A stretch of 7,509 nucleotides of DNA from assembly GCA_964545475.1 (NCBI GenBank), contig CAZJGG010000091.1:1-7509 (forward strand), written 5' to 3'. Source of the DNA: CAZJGG01 sp964545475 (GTDB taxonomy: Bacteria > Bacillota > Clostridia > Lachnospirales > JAISER01). The notes under the pieces were generated by a model. It searched no databases. It saw only the letters and a list, made by a program, of their open reading frames with translations, and was not told the origin of the DNA. The translations under genes and the position numbers were made by a program. Below, piece by piece: positions 1 to 5,464 of the stretch; position 1 is the first letter of the stretch, and every line of letters starts with the position of its first letter.

Positions 1-553
1 TAAATTATCAAATTTAGACTCAATAATTAATATTGGATTAGCTTCCAGAAAGTTTCTTATTGACAATAAATTAATATTTTCTGATGTGGCTGATTCAGGT
101 ATTATCGACAAACGTAAAGAATATGGTCTTGATAGGTATATTCCATTTCATTTTCATCCATATTCGTCATTTGACGTTGCAGTAAAAAACTCACACGATG
201 AAGAATTTATTTATGTTTGCATCCAGCGAACGCTTGCAAGGGATAATGAGTTTCTAATACTTCCCAAGCATCCGTTAAGCGTTGATGATGTGCAAATTTT
301 TGAATATGACGATGGCATTGAAAAGATTGATTGGGATACAATGGAGCACAGCTCTACTCTTTCAGATTATGCTAAAAATGTAAGAATGGCTGAATGCTTA
401 ACAGAAAAAGTTGTTCCAATCAGTTGTTTCCATAGTATAGCTGTAAAGGACGAAGAAATAAAATCATTAGTCATTTCTAAACTTAATAATGTATCAGGTA
501 AAAGACCATATGTTGATACTCAGCCATGGTTAAGGAGTATAAAAGCGAGGTGA
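1..553 (+). CDS. darT: DarT-type DNA ADP-ribosyltransferase toxin, 5'-partial
   Basis: Toxin half of a DarTG pair. DarT enzymes use NAD+ to attach ADP-ribose to bases in single-stranded DNA, blocking replication. The frame is open from base 2 to the TGA at 551-553, giving 183 visible residues; family members are about 200-210, so roughly 20 N-terminal residues lie outside the window. A GTG at 86 is not the true start, because family-like sequence (SNLDSIINIGLASRKF) precedes it. Landmarks seen are the early SR (Arg at visible residue 16, in the NAD-binding position of the family), RYIPFHFHP (matching the family's YVPFYFNPR-like segment), and RMAECLTEKVVP, whose Glu (codon 392-394) sits where the catalytic glutamate is expected. 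DarG follows 4 nt after the stop. A macrodomain partner, not a NADAR one, points to the DarTG2-like, thymidine-modifying class (inference). Regional GC is low, about 30%. Confidence 0.9.
   Translation, partial: KLSNLDSIINIGLASRKFLIDNKLIFSDVADSGIIDKRKEYGLDRYIPFHFHPYSSFDVAVKNSHDEEFIYVCIQRTLARDNEFLILPKHPLSVDDVQIFEYDDGIEKIDWDTMEHSSTLSDYAKNVRMAECLTEKVVPISCFHSIAVKDEEIKSLVISKLNNVSGKRPYVDTQPWLRSIKAR
547..553 (+). promoter_or_regulatory. Ribosome binding site of darG overlapping the darT stop
   Basis: GAGGTGA lies 4 nt before the darG ATG and its TGA is the darT stop codon. The overlap suggests translational coupling, which would help keep antitoxin made along with toxin (inference). Confidence 0.7.
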
Positions 554-557
554 AGGT

Positions 558-1607
558 ATGTTTACCTATATAGCAGGCGATTTATTACTATCAGAAGCAG
601 AATGTTTGGTTAATACGGTTAATTGTGAAGGTTATATGGGTAAAGGAATTGCTTATCAATTTAAGCTTGCTTACCCTAATAATAATAATGATTATGTAAG
701 GTCTTGCAAATCAGGGGAATTGAGGATAGGCAAACTTCATTACTTTACAGAAAAAGGGAAACTAATTATAAACTTCCCAACAAAAGATAAGTGGAGATCC
801 AATTCAAAAATAGAATATGTTGAAAAGGGTCTTGATGAACTTATTTTATTAATCCAAAGTCTTAATATAAAATCAATAGCAATACCTCCTTTGGGAAGTG
901 GAAACGGTGGTCTCATTTGGGCTGATGTAAAAAAACTGATTGAAAAAAAGCTTTCTGTAATTGCCGATGCTACAAAAATTATTATTTATGAGCCTTCTAA
1001 AAATTATGTCGCTAAAGCAACTATTGAACCACATATATCATTATCTGCTTTGGTCTTAATGCTAATAAAACTTAATTTAATAAAGTTCAACAAAATGCGA
1101 CTTCAAAAGACAGCATATTTTTTTAATATTTTTGGCGAACAGCCATACTTTAACTTTGTAAAACATAAATATGGACCTTACGACCATTCAATTGATATAA
1201 TTAGCAAAAAAATTAAGGAATTTCAACAATTTCACAATGTAGAATCAACTGATGAAGCATATGAAATTGCTTATAAAAAACTAAGAAGTGAACATATAGA
1301 TAACAAACTTAAGCAGCTTAAACCTAAAATTGAACAAGCAGCCAAGTACGTTAATGCAGTTGTTAATGATAGTGATCTTGAATGTCTTGCTACAATATTA
1401 TTTTTACTTCAACAGAACGGCGCTCTTAAAGATGATATAATAGTATCAAAATTTAAAGGGTGGTCTGAAGATAAATCAAGTCGCTTTACTGATATAGATA
1501 TTCTTAATGGAATTCATTATCTCCATAATAGTGGTGTTATCGAAGAATCATTAACTGGTTATTGCATAATGAGTTGCCCGAACCTGAAAAACGTTTTTTT
1601 GCAATAA
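558..1607 (+). CDS. darG: DarG-type macrodomain antitoxin (DNA ADP-ribosylglycohydrolase)
   Basis: Antitoxin of the DarTG pair. DarG proteins remove the ADP-ribose that DarT puts on DNA and also bind DarT through the C-terminal part. The 349-residue protein opens with a macrodomain (about 1-150). Seen in it are the NTVNCEGYMGKGIA nucleotide-binding loop (residues 19-32), NFPTK with Lys76 at the position reported as functionally essential in characterised DarG, and IPPLGSGNGGL for the distal ribose/phosphate loop. Residues about 155-349 are helical, with LQKTAYFFNIFGE (near 182-194) and KYGPYDHS (near 204-211), a pattern typical of the DarG C-terminal toxin-binding domain and loosely like Panacea/DUF4065 domains. 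Length and both domains look intact. Sampled lines are 25-30% GC, lower than the ugd gene behind it, consistent with acquisition by transfer. ATG start supported by the coupled GAGGTGA. Confidence 0.92.
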   Translation: MFTYIAGDLLLSEAECLVNTVNCEGYMGKGIAYQFKLAYPNNNNDYVRSCKSGELRIGKLHYFTEKGKLIINFPTKDKWRSNSKIEYVEKGLDELILLIQSLNIKSIAIPPLGSGNGGLIWADVKKLIEKKLSVIADATKIIIYEPSKNYVAKATIEPHISLSALVLMLIKLNLIKFNKMRLQKTAYFFNIFGEQPYFNFVKHKYGPYDHSIDIISKKIKEFQQFHNVESTDEAYEIAYKKLRSEHIDNKLKQLKPKIEQAAKYVNAVVNDSDLECLATILFLLQQNGALKDDIIVSKFKGWSEDKSSRFTDIDILNGIHYLHNSGVIEESLTGYCIMSCPNLKNVFLQ

Positions 1608-1654
1608 TTGAGTGAACATGAGTTCTGTAAAGTCTTTGTAAAATTAATATGATT

Positions 1655-1660
1655 GAGAGG
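1655..1660 (+). promoter_or_regulatory. Ribosome binding site fixing the ugd start
   Basis: GAGAGG ends 6 nt before the ATG at 1667. The in-frame ATG at 1649 has no such site ahead of it and would add six residues in front of the Rossmann strand, so 1667 is preferred. I saw no convincing promoter or terminator in the 59 bases between darG and ugd. Confidence 0.75.
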
Positions 1661-1666
1661 TTTGTT

Positions 1667-2962
1667 ATGACTAAACTTAGCGTAATCGGTACGGGGTATG
1701 TGGGGCTTCCGGCGGCGATAGGCTTTGCCAATTTCGGCTGTAATGTTATGTGTCTAGACATTAACGAGGAAAAAATAAAAATGCTTCAAAAAGGGGTATT
1801 ACCGATTTTTGAAGCAGGCATACAAGAACTTTTAGACACAAACGTTAGAGCTGGCAGGTTAAGCTTTTCGTCGGATGTTGAGGCAGGCATAAAGTTTGGA
1901 GACGTTATTTTTATAGCTGTAGGCACGCCCCAGGGGGAAAACGGCGAGGCGGATTTGACAGCGCTTTTTAAAGCTGTTAAAGTTATAAAAAAGGCTATAA
2001 ACGGTTATAAAGTTATTGTAACTAAATCTACAGTGCCTGTTGGGACAAACGAGCAAATAGCGGAAATTTTAAAGGATTGTGAGCATGAGTACGACGTTGT
2101 GTCTAACCCGGAATTTTTACGGGAAGGACGAGCTATGTATGACTTCCTTCACCCCGACAGAGTTATTATAGGCTGTGAGTCTACAAGACCTCACGACATT
2201 ATAAAAAATATATACAGACCTCTTTACCTTACGGAAGTTCCGTTTGTTTTTACAAACCTTAGAACGGCTGAAATGATAAAATATGCCTCTAACTGCTTTT
2301 TGGCAACGAAAATTGCTTTTATAAATGAAATTGCAAGGCTATGCGACGTTATGGAGGCGGATGTTAAAACGGTTGCAAAGGCTATGGGAAGGGACAACCG
2401 TATAGGTTCAAAATTTTTACACCCAAGCCCCGGCTACGGCGGTTCATGTTTTCCAAAAGACACGGAGGCGTTGGCTTTTTTTGCAAGAGAAAAAGGTTCA
2501 CCCCTTTCAATTGTGGAAACGGTTATTTCAAGTAACGCTTACCAAAAGGAATATATGGTTGAAAAAATGGAAAAGAAAATGGGCAACTTAAATGGCAAAA
2601 CCATTGCAATCTTAGGGCTTGCTTATAAATCCGACACTGATGATATTAGAGAATCCCCGGCGATTGCTATAATAAAATTATTGCTAGAAAAAAATGCTGC
2701 AATTAGGGCTTACGACCCTCAGGCAATGGGTAATGCAGAAGAATTATTCACAAACAAAATAACTTATTGCCAAAACGAGTATGAGGCGGCGGAAAAAGCT
2801 GATGCAATTGCAATTTTAACAGAATGGAACCAATTTAGAAATTTAAACCTTGATAAATTTATGGAAATAATGAGTGATAAATACTTTTTCGATTTCAGAA
2901 ACATTTATAGCCGCACGGATATGGAAGAACTGGGCTTTGTTTACGATGGAGTCGGAATGTAA
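1667..2962 (+). CDS. ugd: UDP-glucose 6-dehydrogenase
   Basis: Cytoplasmic enzyme that oxidises UDP-glucose twice with NAD+ to UDP-glucuronate, a precursor for capsule, exopolysaccharide or other glycans. The 431-residue protein has the usual family length. It starts with a Rossmann strand (KLSVIGTGYVGLP, glycines 8, 10, 13), followed by VGTPQ and TKSTVPVGT in the NAD domain, NPEFLREG in the substrate region, the helix Lys in ASNCFLATKIAFINE (Lys215), and the catalytic Cys261 in GYGGSCFPKD. The C-terminal NAD-like domain contains LGLAYKSDTDDIRESP. The Cys position and GGSCFPKD favour Ugd over UDP-ManNAc dehydrogenases (WecC type), though a related UDP-sugar dehydrogenase cannot be fully excluded. 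trmB begins 14 nt after the stop, suggesting one transcript. No other glycan genes are visible nearby. GC is higher than in darTG (33-55% in sampled lines). Confidence 0.93.
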   Translation: MTKLSVIGTGYVGLPAAIGFANFGCNVMCLDINEEKIKMLQKGVLPIFEAGIQELLDTNVRAGRLSFSSDVEAGIKFGDVIFIAVGTPQGENGEADLTALFKAVKVIKKAINGYKVIVTKSTVPVGTNEQIAEILKDCEHEYDVVSNPEFLREGRAMYDFLHPDRVIIGCESTRPHDIIKNIYRPLYLTEVPFVFTNLRTAEMIKYASNCFLATKIAFINEIARLCDVMEADVKTVAKAMGRDNRIGSKFLHPSPGYGGSCFPKDTEALAFFAREKGSPLSIVETVISSNAYQKEYMVEKMEKKMGNLNGKTIAILGLAYKSDTDDIRESPAIAIIKLLLEKNAAIRAYDPQAMGNAEELFTNKITYCQNEYEAAEKADAIAILTEWNQFRNLNLDKFMEIMSDKYFFDFRNIYSRTDMEELGFVYDGVGM

Positions 2963-2976
2963 TTGAAAGGGATATT

Positions 2977-3624
2977 ATGCGCGCAAGAAGAAGAAAATGG
3001 ACAAATAAAGAAGTTGAAACAAACGAGAAGATTTTATTATCCCCACAGGACTTTAAAGGGAAATGGAAAGATTATTTCGGAAATGATAATCCTCTATACG
3101 TTGAAATTGGTTGCGGAAAAGGAAGGTTTATTTTTGAAAATGCAAAAATAAGCAGGGATGTTAACTTTTTAGCCCTTGAACGGGAAATGGAGGTTATTGT
3201 TGTTGGCGCAAGAAAAGCACGCATTGAGCCCGATTTAAATAATATAGCTTTTGCCGCTTGCGATGCCCAAGGCTTTTTAGATATTTTCGCCCCGGGAGAA
3301 ATAGACAGAATTTATATAAACTTTTGCGACCCATGGCCTAACAGGAAGAAATGGCGCAAACGCCGCCTTACTCATAGAGGCTTCCTTGAAATGTATAAAA
3401 ACATTTTAGCCCCCAATGGGGAAATATTTTTTAAAACCGATAATTCCCAGCTTTTTGAATTTAGTATTAACGAATTTCTTGAAACAGGCTGGAAGCTTAA
3501 AAATGTTACACTGGATTTGCATAAAAGTGAATTTACCGGGAATATAATGACGGAATATGAAGAGCGATTTTTTAATCTTGGTATGCCAATTTATAGGCTG
3601 GAAGCTGCAAAGAGTGAGGCATAA
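2977..3624 (+). CDS. trmB: tRNA (guanine-N7-)-methyltransferase
   Basis: SAM-dependent enzyme that methylates N7 of guanine 46 in the variable loop of tRNAs. The 215 residues match the family length. Motifs seen are the SAM loop VEIGCGKGRF (about 42-51), DPWPNRKKWRKRR (118-130) followed by LTHRGFL, FKTDN (Thr154, Asp155), and the C-terminal TEYEERF (192-198), all hallmarks of TrmB. The start is supported by GAAAGGG at 2965-2971, five bases before the ATG. It sits 14 nt behind ugd and probably shares its transcript. The stop codon is only 2 nt from the first palindrome of the repeat array, so the mRNA would end in or run through strong hairpins. Confidence 0.96.
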   Translation: MRARRRKWTNKEVETNEKILLSPQDFKGKWKDYFGNDNPLYVEIGCGKGRFIFENAKISRDVNFLALEREMEVIVVGARKARIEPDLNNIAFAACDAQGFLDIFAPGEIDRIYINFCDPWPNRKKWRKRRLTHRGFLEMYKNILAPNGEIFFKTDNSQLFEFSINEFLETGWKLKNVTLDLHKSEFTGNIMTEYEERFFNLGMPIYRLEAAKSEA

Positions 3625-3626
3625 TT

Positions 3627-3703
3627 GTAGGGGCTGGCGTCCTCGACAGCCCGTAGTCTTTTGTCGCAAGAGCGTGCGGGACGTCGAGGACGCCGTCCCC
3701 TAC
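3627..3703 (+). repeat. Palindromic element copy 1
   Basis: Left arm 3627-3653 begins GTAGGGGCTGG; right arm 3677-3703 ends CCGTCCCCTAC. Inside the left arm GGGCTG pairs with CAGCCC, and inside the right arm GGGACG pairs with CGTCCC, each around a 10 nt loop. The 23 nt centre can form a small hairpin, CTTTTG-TCG-CAAGAG, with one wobble. The copy begins 2 nt after the trmB stop. Confidence 0.9.
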
Positions 3704-3759
3704 TGTAAGCATGTGGGCGTTTTACTTAAATTGATACACCGGGTTGTTTTAGCTTAATA

Positions 3760-3814
3760 GTAGGGGCTGGCGTCCTCGACAGCCCGTAGTCTTTTGTCGC
3801 AAGAGCGTGCGGGA
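3760..3814 (+). repeat. Palindromic element copy 2, cut by the N gap
   Basis: The left arm (3760-3786) and centre match copy 1; the right arm is visible only for its first five bases (3810-3814) before the N run. Confidence 0.9.
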
Positions 3815-3914
3815 NNNNNNNNNNNNNNNNNNNNNNNNNNNNNNNNNNNNNNNNNNNNNNNNNNNNNNNNNNNNNNNNNNNNNNNNNNNNNNNNNNNNNN
3901 NNNNNNNNNNNNNN
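3815..3914. other. Assembly gap of exactly 100 N
   Basis: The run of N is exactly 100 long, a common scaffold placeholder. If only the end of copy 2's unit were missing, about 67 bases would be absent; further whole units of about 132 bases may also be missing. The true array length is therefore unknown. Confidence 0.95.
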
Positions 3915-3925
3915 TTAGCTTAATT

Positions 3926-4002
3926 GTAGGGGCTGGCGTCCTCGACAGCCCGTAGTCTTTTGTTGCAGGAGCGTGTGGGACGTCGAGGACGCCGTCCCCT
4001 AC
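3926..4002 (+). repeat. Palindromic element copy 3
   Basis: Same architecture as copy 1. Differences: the first base of the right arm is T instead of C, and the centre hairpin reads CTTTTG-TTG-CAGGAG, keeping the stem through wobble pairs. The intra-arm stems GGGCTG/CAGCCC and GGGACG/CGTCCC are unchanged. Confidence 0.9.
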
Positions 4003-4057
4003 TGTGAGCATGTCGGCGTTTTACTTAAATTGATAACACTGGGTTGTTAGCTTAATT

Positions 4058-4134
4058 GTAGGGGCTGGCGTCCTCAACAGCCCGTAGTGTTTTGTCGCAA
4101 GAGCGTGCGGGACGTCGAGGACGCCGTCCCCTAC
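4058..4134 (+). repeat. Palindromic element copy 4
   Basis: Same architecture; one G to A change in the left arm loop (TCCTCAACAG) and one C to G in the centre. Both intra-arm stems are unchanged. Followed by a shortened, diverged spacer to about 4185. Confidence 0.9.
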
Positions 4135-4219
4135 TGCAAGCATGTCGGCGGCTTCCTTAAATTAAAACATAGGGTCGTAGCTTAACAAGTATAAGTATAT
4201 CAATAAAGGCTTATTTGCA

Positions 4220-4225
4220 TATAAT
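4220..4225 (+). promoter_or_regulatory. Possible -10 box of a ddl promoter
   Basis: A perfect TATAAT lies 26 nt before the ddl ATG in AT-rich DNA that follows the repeat array. The -35 candidate at 17 bp spacing (ATATCA) matches consensus at only three of six bases, so the call is tentative. ddl probably needs its own promoter because the array separates it from trmB. Confidence 0.4.
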
Positions 4226-4251
4226 GTTAAAAAACAAAGTAGGGGATATTT

Positions 4252-5328
4252 ATGAGAAAAATTAATGTTGCCGTATTATTCGGAGGAATGAGCACCGAAC
4301 ACGAAGTTTCCAAGGCTTCTGCCCATACTATTCTTACAAATATGAGCGACGAAAAGTATAACATAATGCCCGTATATGTAACAACACAAGGAAAGTGGCT
4401 GCTTTACGACGGTTGTATTGATAATATTAAAACTGTTCAGTTTGATAAGTTTTGTACGGAAGCTATAATTAGCCCAGACAGAACGGACAAAGCCATTTTG
4501 CGCATTGTTGGAAACAAAACAAAAAGAATCCCTGTAGACATTGCTTTCCCTGCGCTTCATGGGTTAAACGGCGAAGACGGCACAGTTCAGGGGCTTTTTG
4601 AGCTTGCAGGCATACCTTATGTGGGGTGCGGCATATTATCCTCCGCAATATGCATGGACAAATATTTTATGAATCTTGTAGCCTCTTCATTGTCTATAAG
4701 GCATACAGAGTTTTTAATGTATACAAGGCAGGACTTAACGGATATAGACGAGGTTACTAAGCAAATACGATATAAAATCGGTTATCCCTGCTTTGTAAAG
4801 CCTGCAAACTCCGGTTCCTCAGTTGGGGTAGGTAAGGCTACTAATAAAAAGATACTTATAGAATGCCTAGACGAAGCAGCTAAATATGATAATAAAATTA
4901 TGGTTGAAAAAGCCGTTATAGGGCGTGAGCTGGAATGCGCTGTTTTAGGCTCGGGAGGCGCTGACACTGAAGCTTCCTGCGTTGGCGAAATTTTAGCAGG
5001 GGCGGATTTTTATGACTATGACGCTAAATATAACTCAAACGAATCCAGAACTGTTGCTCCGGCGGACATTCCCGACGAAGTTTCTGACGAAATAAGAAAT
5101 ATCTCCGTTAAAATTTTTAAGGGCTGCGATTGCAGCGGTCTTGCCAGAGTGGATTTCTTTTTAGAAGAAGGGACTAATAAAGTCTATTTTAATGAAATAA
5201 ATACTTTGCCCGGTTTTACTACAATAAGTATGTATCCCCAGCTTTGGAACGCCATGGGGGTTTCTACCCCGGAACTTATTGACAGGCTTATTGAGATTGG
5301 TTTGCTAAGAGGTAATTATACTCCTTAA
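4252..5328 (+). CDS. ddl: D-alanine--D-alanine ligase
   Basis: ATP-grasp ligase joining two D-alanines for the peptidoglycan stem peptide, in the cytoplasm. The 358 residues fit the larger Ddl/Van-type subfamily. Seen in order are FGGMSTEHEVS (10-20), FPALHGLNGEDGTVQG with the substrate-binding HGxxGEDG, the ATP-grasp loop GSSVGVGK (from 188), the omega loop DFYDYDAKY (Tyr254 region), ARVDFF, and the metal-binding NEINTLPGFT (314-323). The YDYDAKY loop is that of D-Ala-D-Ala ligases; VanA-type D-lactate ligases lack it and VanC-type D-serine ligases tend to have FDFEEKY, so no resistance role is suggested. AGGGG at 4241-4245, six bases before ATG, fixes the start. It is convergent with dnaB and stands alone as a transcription unit. 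Confidence 0.96.
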   Translation: MRKINVAVLFGGMSTEHEVSKASAHTILTNMSDEKYNIMPVYVTTQGKWLLYDGCIDNIKTVQFDKFCTEAIISPDRTDKAILRIVGNKTKRIPVDIAFPALHGLNGEDGTVQGLFELAGIPYVGCGILSSAICMDKYFMNLVASSLSIRHTEFLMYTRQDLTDIDEVTKQIRYKIGYPCFVKPANSGSSVGVGKATNKKILIECLDEAAKYDNKIMVEKAVIGRELECAVLGSGGADTEASCVGEILAGADFYDYDAKYNSNESRTVAPADIPDEVSDEIRNISVKIFKGCDCSGLARVDFFLEEGTNKVYFNEINTLPGFTTISMYPQLWNAMGVSTPELIDRLIEIGLLRGNYTP

Positions 5329-5375
5329 CGGATAAAATCATAAAGACCTCTTCCGAAATCAATGCCATCAATTCT

Positions 5376-5422
5376 CCTATAGCAATTTAAAAATTACCGC
5401 AAATTTTTTAAATTGCTATAGG
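5376..5422. repeat. Perfect 18 bp inverted repeat between convergent genes
   Basis: The arm CCTATAGCAATTTAAAAA (5376-5393) is matched exactly in inverse at 5405-5422 around an 11 nt loop. It lies between the 3' ends of ddl and dnaB, where a bidirectional terminator would be expected. However, the stem is AT-rich and no T run follows it on either strand, so a small mobile palindrome is an equal possibility. The rest of 5329-5464 shows nothing else I recognise. Confidence 0.85.
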
Positions 5423-5464
5423 CTCTAAGATATTACCAACTTACTAATACTGACTTTCTATACT

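Larger units (their letters stand above)
3627..4185 (+). repeat. Tandem array of a 132-133 bp palindromic unit, broken by an assembly gap
   Basis: At least four units fill the space between trmB and ddl. Each unit is a 77 bp element (27 nt arm, 23 nt centre, 27 nt inverted arm) plus a 55-56 bp spacer that is itself conserved (AGCATGT, GGCGTTTTACTTAAATTGAT, GGGTTGTT, AGCTTAAT). Element starts are 3627, 3760, 3926 and 4058; the measured periods are 133 (first to second) and 132 (third to fourth). The last spacer (4135-4185) is shorter and more diverged. The unit is more GC-rich than neighbouring DNA and has no sustained coding frame. The element resembles REP/BIME or MITE-like sequences of bacteria; related arms recur at 7434-7507. 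Confidence 0.95.

Noticed and set aside
86..553. GTG at 86 as the start of the DarT gene
   Set aside because: The frame stays open to base 2 and encodes conserved DarT N-terminal sequence including the SR motif, so the gene starts outside the window.
1649..1666. ATG at 1649 as the ugd start
   Set aside because: No ribosome site precedes it, while ATG 1667 has GAGAGG at ideal spacing and directly begins the Rossmann strand.
1585..1667. Terminator between darG and ugd
   Set aside because: AAAAACGTTTTTTT lies inside the end of darG and makes only a weak AT stem; no proper hairpin with a following T run was found.
3557..4011. Open frames on both strands across the repeats
   Set aside because: They run through palindromic repeats and the N gap or overlap trmB in another frame, with no protein family character.
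3627..4185. CRISPR array
   Set aside because: The units are 132-133 bp, the repeat is a 77 bp palindrome, and the spacers are near-identical copies rather than unique sequences; no cas gene is present.
4239..4245. GTAGGGG before ddl as a remnant of the palindromic element
   Set aside because: It matches only the seven terminal bases and is simply explained as the ddl ribosome binding site.
4252..5328. Vancomycin-resistance type ligase (D-Ala-D-Lac or D-Ala-D-Ser)
   Set aside because: The omega loop reads DFYDYDAKY, the D-Ala-D-Ala form, and no vanH, vanX, vanT or vanRS genes flank it.
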